This document shows positions 55,735 through 64,000 of a stretch of 64,000 nt of DNA, piece by piece (the stretch's first letter is position 1; each line of letters opens with the position of its first letter). The notes under the pieces were generated by a model that made no database searches, was not told the DNA's origin, and worked only from the letters and a program-made list of their open reading frames with translations. This DNA comes from an uncultured Pelagibacteraceae bacterium (lineage in GTDB: Bacteria > Pseudomonadota > Alphaproteobacteria > Pelagibacterales > Pelagibacteraceae). The position numbers and the translations under genes are program-made. The stretch lies in the NCBI GenBank assembly GCA_902534735.1, contig CACARD010000005.1, forward strand, positions 32,737 to 96,736. Direction: 5' to 3'.

Positions 55735-56616
55735 ATGCTTTCCAAAAATCAATTAGGCTTTTTTTACATGTTTTTATCAATATGTGCCTTTTCATTTATG
55801 GATGTAATAGTCAAGTGGTCATCAGATTATCCAATTGGACAGGTAATGTTCTTTAGAGGTCTATTTGGTATTTTGCCAATAATTTTTTTAGTTCCTAAGA
55901 CAAGATTTAGAGATTTTTACAAAACAAATAGACCAGGATTACATTTAATTAGATGTTTTTCAGGACTGATAGCTTTAGCTGCAATATTTTTGGCACTAAG
56001 AAACCTACCACTTGCAACAGTGACAAGTATTTCATTTGCTGCACCTATATTTACAACTTTGTTATCAATATTTTTACTAAGTGAGAAAGTAGGAGTATAT
56101 AGATGGGCTGCAGTATTTGTTGGTTTTATTGGTGTTTTAGTAATTACCCAACCAGGATTTTCTAGCTTAAATATTTATTACTTATTTCCAATAATCTTTT
56201 GTATTGGAATGTCTTACGTTGCAATTACAATTAGAAAACTCTCATCCACAGAACCAGTCTGGTTGATCTCATTCTTTTTTTCTTTTGCAATTACAATTGT
56301 TGGAGTTTTATCAATTCCATTTGGGTGGATCATGCCAACTTTCAATGATTTCTTACTATTATGTACAATTGGCTTGTTGGGAGGAACAGCTAATTTATTA
56401 TTAAGTCAATCATATAAATTATCTGAGGTTTCTCTGGTTACACCTCTTAAATATTTAGGATTAATTTTTGCAATAACTTTTGGATATTTTATTTGGGATG
56501 AAATTCCCACAATTAAAACATTGATGGGTGCTTCACTGGTAATAATATCATCAATCATTATATTTCGAAGAGAAATATATTTAAATAAACAAGTAACGGT
56601 AAGTAGAAATGAGTAA
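55735..56616 (+). CDS. EamA/DMT family transporter
   Basis: 10-TM pattern with two repeated halves; FFRGLFGILPIIFLV, LPLATVTSISFAAPIFTTLLSIFLLSEKV. Confidence 0.85.
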   Translation: MLSKNQLGFFYMFLSICAFSFMDVIVKWSSDYPIGQVMFFRGLFGILPIIFLVPKTRFRDFYKTNRPGLHLIRCFSGLIALAAIFLALRNLPLATVTSISFAAPIFTTLLSIFLLSEKVGVYRWAAVFVGFIGVLVITQPGFSSLNIYYLFPIIFCIGMSYVAITIRKLSSTEPVWLISFFFSFAITIVGVLSIPFGWIMPTFNDFLLLCTIGLLGGTANLLLSQSYKLSEVSLVTPLKYLGLIFAITFGYFIWDEIPTIKTLMGASLVIISSIIIFRREIYLNKQVTVSRNE

Positions 56617-57235
56617 GGCACCGACATATTGGAAAAAAGCTAGAAAATATCTTTCAAAAAAAGATAGTATTATGAGATCATTGATTAAAAAATATAAAGA
56701 TAATAATTTGACTACTAGAAAAGATGTCTTTTATTCTTTATGCAAAAGTATAATAGGACAACAAATAAGCGTTGCTGCCGCAGACTCTGTCTTCAAAAAA
56801 TTTGAATTGGCATGTAAAAAAAAAATTAATCCAAAAATTGTTTCAAAGCTTAAAATATCACAACTTAAAAAATGCGGTCTTAGTCGTCAAAAAATAAAGG
56901 GTATCTTGGAAATGTCTCAAAAATTTAAAGATAAAAGTTTTAATCCAAGATTAATTTCGAAAATGAACGATGAAGAAGCAATTATATACCTATCAACTTT
57001 AAGACAAATTGGAAGATGGTCAGCAGAGATGATTTTGTTATTTACTTATAATAGGTCTAATATCTGGCCAGTTCAGGATATTGGGTTATTAAGAGCAATA
57101 TCAAACAACTATAAAAAAAAATATTTTCCACCTGAAATTTTTGTAAAAAAGCTTCAGAAAAGATTTTCTCCATACTGCTCTGTTGCCACTTGGTATTTGT
57201 GGCGTTCAATTGATGGCGATACTATTCAGTATTAG
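56609..57235 (+). CDS. DNA-3-methyladenine glycosylase II-like (HhH-GPD)
   Basis: SIIGQQISVAAADSVFKKF, LRQIGRWSAEMILLFTYNRSNIWPVQDIGLLRAI. Confidence 0.88.
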   Translation: MSKAPTYWKKARKYLSKKDSIMRSLIKKYKDNNLTTRKDVFYSLCKSIIGQQISVAAADSVFKKFELACKKKINPKIVSKLKISQLKKCGLSRQKIKGILEMSQKFKDKSFNPRLISKMNDEEAIIYLSTLRQIGRWSAEMILLFTYNRSNIWPVQDIGLLRAISNNYKKKYFPPEIFVKKLQKRFSPYCSVATWYLWRSIDGDTIQY

Positions 57236-57518
57236 CACCCTCCACAATAAACATATGTCTTTTTGTAGTTTGTTCTGCATAAGACCAAGCTTTTAAATAA
57301 TCTTCTGAGTCATGACAAGATATGGCCATGTCATAACTGGGAAATTCCCAAATGACGGTCCTTAATATTTTATCACCACTATAATATTTTAGCTTTCCTC
57401 CTCTAACTACAGGAGTACCACCAAATTTTTTTATAACTGGTATTGCATTTTCACCATATTTTTTTAGGTTATCTTGATCTGAAATCTCTGTATACAAACT
57501 CACCCAATATGCCTTCAT
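57222..57518 (-). CDS. DUF1330 family protein (copy 1)
   Basis: KAYWVSLYTEISDQDNLKKYGENAIPVIKKFGGTPVVRGG…; paralog of adjacent ORF. Confidence 0.82.
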   Translation of the reverse strand: MKAYWVSLYTEISDQDNLKKYGENAIPVIKKFGGTPVVRGGKLKYYSGDKILRTVIWEFPSYDMAISCHDSEDYLKAWSYAEQTTKRHMFIVEGANTE

Positions 57519-57536
57519 ATTTGCCCCTTTTCTAAG

Positions 57537-57827
57537 TTATTCCATTCCTTCAAATATCATATGTTCTCTAATTACATTATCTTTAAGATATGTTCTTGCC
57601 TCAACATATTCTTCAGAATCGTAGCATTTTTTAGCAGTTTCCACGTCTGGGAACTCTGCAAGTGCTATTCTAACCATTTCTCTACCCTCAAGTGCAATGT
57701 TATTAGCACTTCGAGCTAAAATTTTTCCTGAATGTTTTAATACAGCTTCCTTTGCTTTATCTGCATATTTTTTCATTCTTTCAGGGTCTTTAATTTCACT
57801 GTAAGTTGCAATCCAGTAACCTTTCAT
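57537..57827 (-). CDS. DUF1330 family protein (copy 2)
   Basis: KGYWIATYSEIKDPERMKKYADKAKEAVLKHSGKILARS…RIALAEFPDVETAKKCYDSEEYVEA. Confidence 0.85.
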   Translation of the reverse strand: MKGYWIATYSEIKDPERMKKYADKAKEAVLKHSGKILARSANNIALEGREMVRIALAEFPDVETAKKCYDSEEYVEARTYLKDNVIREHMIFEGME

Positions 57828-57869
57828 AATTCTCCTTTTTAATTTTTTTTTTTTATGTTACCAAATTTT

Positions 57870-58391
57870 ATGGCAGAAAAATTAATAATCAATTATGAAG
57901 ATTATAAATTAGCAGTTGAAAAGTTAGCTCTTACAATTGAAAAAAATTACAAACCATCTGTTTTAGTCGGAATAATGAGAGGTGCAGCACCTATAATTGA
58001 TATGCTTTCAAGAATATTTAAATTGCCCACTGCTTATGTTGTTATTCAAAGTTATTCTGGAGAAACTGTAGAAAATAAACAGGGTGAACTTATTTTTGCA
58101 AGAGACATAAGCTCAATAGCTAAAAATGAAGACTTTAAAAATGTTTTGTTAGTTGATGATTTATCCGATACTGGACTTACATTAAATGAAAGTATTAAAT
58201 GGTTAAAAAATTATGCTCCAGTGAAAAACCATATTCAAGAAATAAAAACAGCTTGTCTTTGGAAAAAAAAATCCTCTTCTTTTACTCCAGATTTTTGTCC
58301 AATTTTACTAGATGGAGATCCTTGGATAGTTCAACCATCGGAATATTATGATGAAATAGATATTAATGGTTTAAAGAAAAAACATTCATAA
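57870..58391 (+). CDS. phosphoribosyltransferase (hypoxanthine/xanthine/guanine PRT-like)
   Basis: VLVGIMRGAAPIIDMLSRIF and PRPP loop NVLLVDDLSDTGLTL. Start may be 57855 or 57870. Confidence 0.85.
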   Translation: MAEKLIINYEDYKLAVEKLALTIEKNYKPSVLVGIMRGAAPIIDMLSRIFKLPTAYVVIQSYSGETVENKQGELIFARDISSIAKNEDFKNVLLVDDLSDTGLTLNESIKWLKNYAPVKNHIQEIKTACLWKKKSSSFTPDFCPILLDGDPWIVQPSEYYDEIDINGLKKKHS

Positions 58392-58422
58392 AAAAAGGCC
58401 AACTATATAAGTTGGCCTTTTT
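58392..58422. terminator. bidirectional intrinsic terminator between convergent genes
   Basis: Perfect 12-bp stem AAAAAGGCCAAC-tatataa-GTTGGCCTTTTT, A-run on one side and T-run on the other. Confidence 0.88.
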
Positions 58423-58438
58423 AATTTTTTTTTAAAAA

Positions 58439-59503
58439 TTATTTTGGAATATCTCCTTCAACACCTTTTACATAAACACTCATTCCAGCTAACATTCCAT
58501 CATCAGCAACTTTCCCTTCTGCAACTAATATATTACCTTTTTGGTCATATATAGGACCTGTGAAGGAATGAACTTTTCCTGATGCTAGATCTTTTTGAAG
58601 CTGCTCTACTTCTTTAACTAAGTCAGCACCCATTGCAGAATTATATGGTCCCATAGCTACCATACCTTCCTTTAATCCATGCCATGTGTCTTGTTGATTC
58701 CATGTGCCGTCTCTTGCAGCAATAGCTCTTTCAACATAATATGGTGCCCAATCATCTATAATTGAAGTCAAAATTGATTTAGGAGCAAATCTCTGCATGT
58801 CACTTGCTTGACCAAATGACCATACACCCGCTTTCTCAGCTGTTTGAACTGGTGCTGTACTATCTGTATGTTGCATAATTACATCTGCACCTTGATCGAT
58901 TAAAGCTTGCGCTGCTTCAGCTTCTTTACCTGGATCGTACCAAGTAAACACCCATACAATCTTAGTTTTAATATTTGGATTGACCTTTTGTGCAGCAAGA
59001 GTCATTGCGTTAATTCCTCTTATTACTTCAGGAATTGGAAAAGATGCAATATAGCCAATCGTGTTAGTTTTAGTCATTTTTCCAGCAATATGGCCTAAAA
59101 GAGTTCTTCCTTCGTAAAATCTTGCAGAATAAGTAGAAACATTTGAGTGTTCTCTCTTATAACCTGTTGCGTGTTCAAATTTTACATTTGGAAAATCTTT
59201 TGCAACTTTGTTGGTTGGATCCATATATCCAAAACTAGTTGTAAAAATTAAGTCGTGGCCAGATTGAGCCAGTTGTCTTATCACTCTTTCTGCATCAGCA
59301 CCTTCTGGAACACTTTCAACAAATGTTGTTTTTATTCCAGCTGCCTCTACAGCGTTTCTACCTTCGTGATGTTGAAATGTCCATCCATGGTCACCAGTTG
59401 GGCCAACATAGACAAAACCAACTTTAAAATCCGCATTTGAGTTTACACTAAACCCAAGTAGAAAAATTGCAGAAATTAAATATCTAAAAAAGTTTTTATA
59501 CAT
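58439..59503 (-). CDS. BMP-family ABC transporter substrate-binding protein (nucleoside/purine type)
   Basis: Signal peptide, VGFVYVGPTGDHGWTFQHHEGRNAVE, GADVIMQHTDSTAPVQTAEKAGV. Start set at 59503, preceded by AGAGGGG. Confidence 0.9.
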   Translation of the reverse strand: MYKNFFRYLISAIFLLGFSVNSNADFKVGFVYVGPTGDHGWTFQHHEGRNAVEAAGIKTTFVESVPEGADAERVIRQLAQSGHDLIFTTSFGYMDPTNKVAKDFPNVKFEHATGYKREHSNVSTYSARFYEGRTLLGHIAGKMTKTNTIGYIASFPIPEVIRGINAMTLAAQKVNPNIKTKIVWVFTWYDPGKEAEAAQALIDQGADVIMQHTDSTAPVQTAEKAGVWSFGQASDMQRFAPKSILTSIIDDWAPYYVERAIAARDGTWNQQDTWHGLKEGMVAMGPYNSAMGADLVKEVEQLQKDLASGKVHSFTGPIYDQKGNILVAEGKVADDGMLAGMSVYVKGVEGDIPK

Positions 59504-59591
59504 TTTGAATTTCCCCTCTAAATTTTTTTTGTGAAGCTTTAAGTTAATCAAAATTCAAAAAAAAAAAATAATTATTTTCGAATAGCTAACA

Positions 59592-60524
59592 TTACTTTTC
59601 CTTATAGAATATTCTTCCTAAGGAGGTTGGGGTATTAAGTTTTATTTTTCTACTGTCACGAGAGATTACAACTAAAACTATTATTGTCATCAGATAAGGT
59701 AATGCACTTAAAAATTGAACTGGTATTCTAAACCCAATTGCTTGCATATGTAATTGTAGAATTGTAATACCACCAAAAATTAAAGCACCAATTAAGACTT
59801 TTATAGGACTCCAGGTTGCAAATACAACCAAAGCCAAAGCTATCCATCCTCTTCCAGCTGTCATATTTTCAATCCACTGTGGAGTGTATATTAAAGATAG
59901 ATATGCACCTGCCAAGCCACACATAGCTCCTCCATAGAGAATACAACAGTATCTAACTAGAACAACATTTATACCTTGATTAGATGCAGAAACAGGCGAA
60001 TCACCAACAGCTCTAACAACTAAGCCTAATTTAGTTTTTTTCAAAAAATAATTAGTTAAAAATGGTAAAGCAAAAGCAAAATATAAAACTATAGAGTGTC
60101 CAAACAATATTGGACCAAAAAACGGAATACTTTCTCTTAAACTTGAAAATAAAATTGGAAATTCTTTTCCAGGGATACCAACAAAATTTTTTCCTAACAT
60201 TGCTGATAAACCAATGCCAAAAATAGTTAATGCCAAACCTGTTGCAACATGGTTTGTAAGAAGAGATTGCGTTAAAAATCCAAAGATTAGTGAAATTATA
60301 ACTCCTGATAACATAGAGCCTACTATTGCTATAAATAGGTTGTCTGTTATCACCATTAAAGCAAAACCAGATATTGCTCCAATTATCATCATTCCTTCGA
60401 CACCTAAATTTAAAACGCCCGATCTTTCAGTAATCAATTCACCTGAAGCAGCAAGTATTAATGGCACTGATGAAGCCATTATTGATCCTATCAGAATTCC
60501 TATAAAACTAATGTCTAAGCTCAT
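59592..60524 (-). CDS. ABC transporter permease (nucleoside/purine type)
   Basis: GELITERSGVLNLGVEGMMIIGAISGFA. Confidence 0.92.
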   Translation of the reverse strand: MSLDISFIGILIGSIMASSVPLILAASGELITERSGVLNLGVEGMMIIGAISGFALMVITDNLFIAIVGSMLSGVIISLIFGFLTQSLLTNHVATGLALTIFGIGLSAMLGKNFVGIPGKEFPILFSSLRESIPFFGPILFGHSIVLYFAFALPFLTNYFLKKTKLGLVVRAVGDSPVSASNQGINVVLVRYCCILYGGAMCGLAGAYLSLIYTPQWIENMTAGRGWIALALVVFATWSPIKVLIGALIFGGITILQLHMQAIGFRIPVQFLSALPYLMTIIVLVVISRDSRKIKLNTPTSLGRIFYKEK

Positions 60525-61587
60525 TTTTTTTTAAATTTAAAATTTTAACTTTGAAAAAAAGCAAATAATCAGATGCGAGTAAAAAAAATAAGATCATACC
60601 CTGAAAGACTTGGCCGGTATATTTTGGTATTTGTAAAAAAATTTGAGCCGTTTCAGCACCGAGGTATGTCAATGCAACAACCAAAGATGCAAAAATTATG
60701 CCAAAAGGATTAAGACGACCTAAAAAAGCAACAATAATTGCTGTAAAACCGTAATCGGGGGATATCATTCTATGCAGCTGTCCAATAGGTCCAGTAATTT
60801 CACCAACTCCAGCTAATCCCGCACAAGCACCACTAATCATAAAAACAACCAAAATCATAGTTTTTCCTTTAAACCCAGCATACTTAGCAGTTTTTAAACT
60901 TAGACCAGATACTTTAATCTGAAAGCCTAAATAGGTTTTATAAAGAATAAACCAACTCAGCATAACTGCTGCGAGAGCTAAAAAAATACCAGCATGAATT
61001 CTCAAACCCTCAAATAATAATGGCATTCTAGATGAGTCACTAAACTGTCTTGTTTCAGGAAAATTAAAACCTTCAGGATTACTCCATGGCCCAACCACTA
61101 AGTAATCTAGGAGTAGCTTTGAAACGTAAACCAACATAAGACTAACTAAAATCTCGTTTGTATTAAAATATGTTTTAAGGATTGCTGGGATAAGTGCAAA
61201 GAACATTCCCCCGATTGCTCCAGCAGTTATAACTAAAGGCAATATATAAAAACCTTCTTGATTATAAAATAAAAGAGCAACTCCTCCTCCTACAATCGCG
61301 CCAAAAGTTAATTGTCCTTCTGCACCAATATTCCAATTATTACTTTTAAAACAAAATGATAAACCAATAGCAATTAAACAAAGGGGGGTTGCTTTGAGTA
61401 ACAATTCACTAAAACCATATAAGTTTGAAATTGGAGTTATAAAATAAAACTTAAGTGCTTCTATTGGATTAAAACCTAAAATATAAAAAATTATACCACC
61501 ACCTAAAATTGTAAGTATGATTGCAATAAAAGGAGTAAAAAAATATAATGCCATTGGTACATCATTTCTTTTTTCAATTTTAATCAA
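60508..61587 (-). CDS. ABC transporter permease (nucleoside/purine type)
   Basis: LLKATPLCLIAIGLSFCFKSNNWNIGAEGQLTFGAIVG, SPDYGFTAIIVAFLGRLNPFGI. Confidence 0.92.
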   Translation of the reverse strand: MIKIEKRNDVPMALYFFTPFIAIILTILGGGIIFYILGFNPIEALKFYFITPISNLYGFSELLLKATPLCLIAIGLSFCFKSNNWNIGAEGQLTFGAIVGGGVALLFYNQEGFYILPLVITAGAIGGMFFALIPAILKTYFNTNEILVSLMLVYVSKLLLDYLVVGPWSNPEGFNFPETRQFSDSSRMPLLFEGLRIHAGIFLALAAVMLSWFILYKTYLGFQIKVSGLSLKTAKYAGFKGKTMILVVFMISGACAGLAGVGEITGPIGQLHRMISPDYGFTAIIVAFLGRLNPFGIIFASLVVALTYLGAETAQIFLQIPKYTGQVFQGMILFFLLASDYLLFFKVKILNLKKNELRH

Positions 61588-63079
61588 TGGAACCTCCTCC
61601 CATTAGAACTCCTAATTTTCCTGGGGTGACTTCCTCTGAAGGCATTATTTTTGAAAGCTTGCCTTTATAAATAACTGCAATTCTATCACTGAGTTTTAAT
61701 AACTCCTCCGTATCTGTAGAAATTAAAATCGTTGATTTTTCTTGATCGTTAATTTTTATAAGAGTTTCATGAATATAATTGATTGCACCCACATCAAGCC
61801 CCCATGTTGGATTGTAACAAATTAATAATTCTGGAGCTGTAATTAACTCTCTCCCTAAAATAAGTTTTTGTAAATTTCCACCTGATAGAAATTGACTTTT
61901 TAATTCAACATTGTCTGTATTTACTGAGAAGTCAGATAATATTTTCTTTGAATGCTCTTTAATTTTTTTTTCATTTACCAAACCTTTTTCAAAAAAATTC
62001 GATGACTTAAAATTATTTAAAGCTACATTTTCATATATTTTTAATTCAGGTACAGCCGCTTGAGATATTCTATCTTCAGGAGAAAAAGCCATTAAATACT
62101 CTCGTCTTTGCTTTGGATTTAATTTAGCAATTTCCTTATTTCGAAAAATGATTGATGTATCTGGTGCAATTATTTCCCCACTCAAAATTTGAAACAGTTC
62201 GTTTTGACCATTGCCAGAAATACCTGCTATACCCAAACATTCTCCTTTCTTTACAGAAAAATTAAGATTAACTAAATTTGTTTCAAAAGGATCATCGCTA
62301 TAAAAATTTAAATGTTTTACTTTAAATATCTCATCTTTATTTTTGGAAATATTAATTTTTTTCTTAATTTTCGCTAGTTTTTGACCAACCATCTTATTTG
62401 CGAGAGTTTCAACTCTTTCATTTTGTGTTTGGCTAACAGATACGACCTTACCTTTTCGCATTACTGCAACTTCATCGCATAAAGACAAAACTTCTTTTAA
62501 CTTGTGAGTTATGTAAATAATTAATATTCCTTCATCACAGAATTTTTTTAAAGATATAAATAATTCCTCTGTTTCTTGCTCAGTCAAAACAGATGTAGGC
62601 TCGTCCATGATTAGAACTTTAGGGCTTCTTAAAAGACATCTTATAATCTCAACTTTTTGCTTTTGTCCTGCTGATAAATTTAATACAGGAACATCAAGGT
62701 CAATACTAAAGTTATATTTTTTAAATATTTCGTTTATTCTTACCCTTAAACTTTTGTTATCTTCATTTGCATCTATACTTAAGTTTTCAAATACTGATAA
62801 AGTTTCAAATAAATTGAAATGCTGAAAAACCATTCCAATTTTATTTTTCTTGGCATTGAGTGGAGAGCTTAATTTTAAATTTTTTTCATTTAAAAAAACC
62901 TCACCATTATCCGGGCTTATTACACCAGACAAAATTTTCACCAATGTAGATTTTCCAGCTCCGTTCTCTCCTAATAATGCGTATATTTTTCCACTTTTAA
63001 ATTGAAGAGATACATTATCATTAGCTATACATCCTGGATATATTTTTGATATATTTGATATTCTTAAGTCTGTTGCCAT
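61580..63079 (-). CDS. ABC transporter ATPase, duplicated domains (sugar/nucleoside type)
   Basis: GENGAGKSTLVKILSG, LSAGQKQKVEIIRCLLRSPKVLIMDEPTSVLT; second half GISGNGQNELFQIL, LSGGNLQKLILGREL. Confidence 0.95.
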   Translation of the reverse strand: MATDLRISNISKIYPGCIANDNVSLQFKSGKIYALLGENGAGKSTLVKILSGVISPDNGEVFLNEKNLKLSSPLNAKKNKIGMVFQHFNLFETLSVFENLSIDANEDNKSLRVRINEIFKKYNFSIDLDVPVLNLSAGQKQKVEIIRCLLRSPKVLIMDEPTSVLTEQETEELFISLKKFCDEGILIIYITHKLKEVLSLCDEVAVMRKGKVVSVSQTQNERVETLANKMVGQKLAKIKKKINISKNKDEIFKVKHLNFYSDDPFETNLVNLNFSVKKGECLGIAGISGNGQNELFQILSGEIIAPDTSIIFRNKEIAKLNPKQRREYLMAFSPEDRISQAAVPELKIYENVALNNFKSSNFFEKGLVNEKKIKEHSKKILSDFSVNTDNVELKSQFLSGGNLQKLILGRELITAPELLICYNPTWGLDVGAINYIHETLIKINDQEKSTILISTDTEELLKLSDRIAVIYKGKLSKIMPSEEVTPGKLGVLMGGGSID

Positions 63080-63217
63080 AACATTTCTTTAATATAATAA
63101 ATCAATAACTCAATAATCTTTAAAATTTCCTATCTTTTCAAATTTGTATTAAATTCAAACAATTTAATGAAAGTTTTGAACAAATTGTTAACATAATTCA
63201 ACTTTAGGTATGTATTA

Positions 63218-63550
63218 ATGATTATTGCTTTTAAAAATAATACTTTATCAAAAAAATTTATTGCTCTGTTTATCACATTAACAATAATTTTTTTAACTGG
63301 ATGCCAGACAATTAAAAAGAAATCTGATGAAGTGGCTGAAAAAGAGAATGAAAAATTTGGTCAATTCGTTGGTAAAGAAGTTAATGAGATGAGATTAGAA
63401 TTAGGCTCACCTTCAGAAGATTTTGTCAATGAACTCGGAAATGAAATGCTTATTTACAAAACAAAAAAATATGGAATTCCTTGTGAAAGAAAATTTGAGG
63501 TGAATGCATCAGGGGTTATTATCGGATTTAGCTCTAGTGGATGTATTTAG
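63218..63550 (+). CDS. small predicted lipoprotein
   Basis: Hydrophobic N-terminus ending in LTGC lipobox; 110 aa. Confidence 0.65.
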   Translation: MIIAFKNNTLSKKFIALFITLTIIFLTGCQTIKKKSDEVAEKENEKFGQFVGKEVNEMRLELGSPSEDFVNELGNEMLIYKTKKYGIPCERKFEVNASGVIIGFSSSGCI

Positions 63551-63551
63551 T

Positions 63552-63574
63552 CTTGTGGGGACTAGCCCCACAAG
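63552..63574. terminator. GC-rich hairpin between convergent genes; possible terminator
   Basis: Perfect inverted repeat CTTGTGGGG-actag-CCCCACAAG; no adjacent U-tract. Confidence 0.45.
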
Positions 63575-63582
63575 CAAGGTAC

Positions 63583-64000
63583 TTATTTAATTTCAATAAG
63601 TTTCTTTTTTTTATGTTCCGGGATAATCCTTTCACATGCGATTGTTAAAAGACCATCTTTTAACTCTGCACCATTCACTTTTACATCATCTGCAATTGTA
63701 AATGATCTCGCAAATTGTCTTTGCGATATACCTTTGTGGATTATCTCTCCATCTTGGTTTTTGTTTTCACTTCTATCAACTTGTTTAGTTCTTACAGTTA
63801 ATAGATTATCTTCAAACTCTACCTCAACATCTTTTTTGCTAAAACCAGCTAAAGCAACCTCTATTGAGTAGTTATCTTTGCCAGTTCTTCTTATGTTGTA
63901 AGGCGGGTAGTTTGACTGCATACTTAAACCACCATTGCCCAACATACTTTCGAATTGGTCAAACATATCGTCAAAACCAATTGAGAAAGGCCGAAGTGAG
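63583..64000 (-). CDS. Hsp20/IbpA small heat-shock protein (N-terminus beyond window end)
   Basis: YPPYNIRRTGKDNYSIEVALAGFSKKDVEVEFEDNLLTV; frame stays open upstream of the listed ORF start (…SLRPFSIGFDDMFDQFES). Confidence 0.93.
   Translation of the reverse strand, partial: SLRPFSIGFDDMFDQFESMLGNGGLSMQSNYPPYNIRRTGKDNYSIEVALAGFSKKDVEVEFEDNLLTVRTKQVDRSENKNQDGEIIHKGISQRQFARSFTIADDVKVNGAELKDGLLTIACERIIPEHKKKKLIEIK

Overview
AT-rich, densely packed alphaproteobacterial chromosome segment whose gene content and organisation look SAR11/Pelagibacterales-like. That assignment is inferred from composition, streamlining and gene order; no search was run. The window is almost entirely core metabolism: TCA cycle (mdh end, sucCDAB-lpd), priA, F1-ATPase operon (atpHAGDC), proline/obg/ribosomal block, metX-metW, aromatic amino acid genes, a polyamine block (ornithine decarboxylase, deoxyhypusine-synthase-like enzyme, agmatine deiminase, N-carbamoylputrescine amidase), polA, ChvI/ChvG two-component system, ahcY, a peptidoglycan-recycling-like tsaE-amgK-murU group, an RND efflux pair and a BMP-type nucleoside/purine ABC importer. 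I saw no CRISPR array, prophage, transposon, rRNA or tRNA. The best non-coding signal is a SAM-II riboswitch upstream of metX, followed by an inverted repeat that could form a mutually exclusive alternative stem (10 of 11 pairs). The most interesting protein-level locus is the polyamine block with a DHS-like enzyme. I found no clearly novel multi-gene system.
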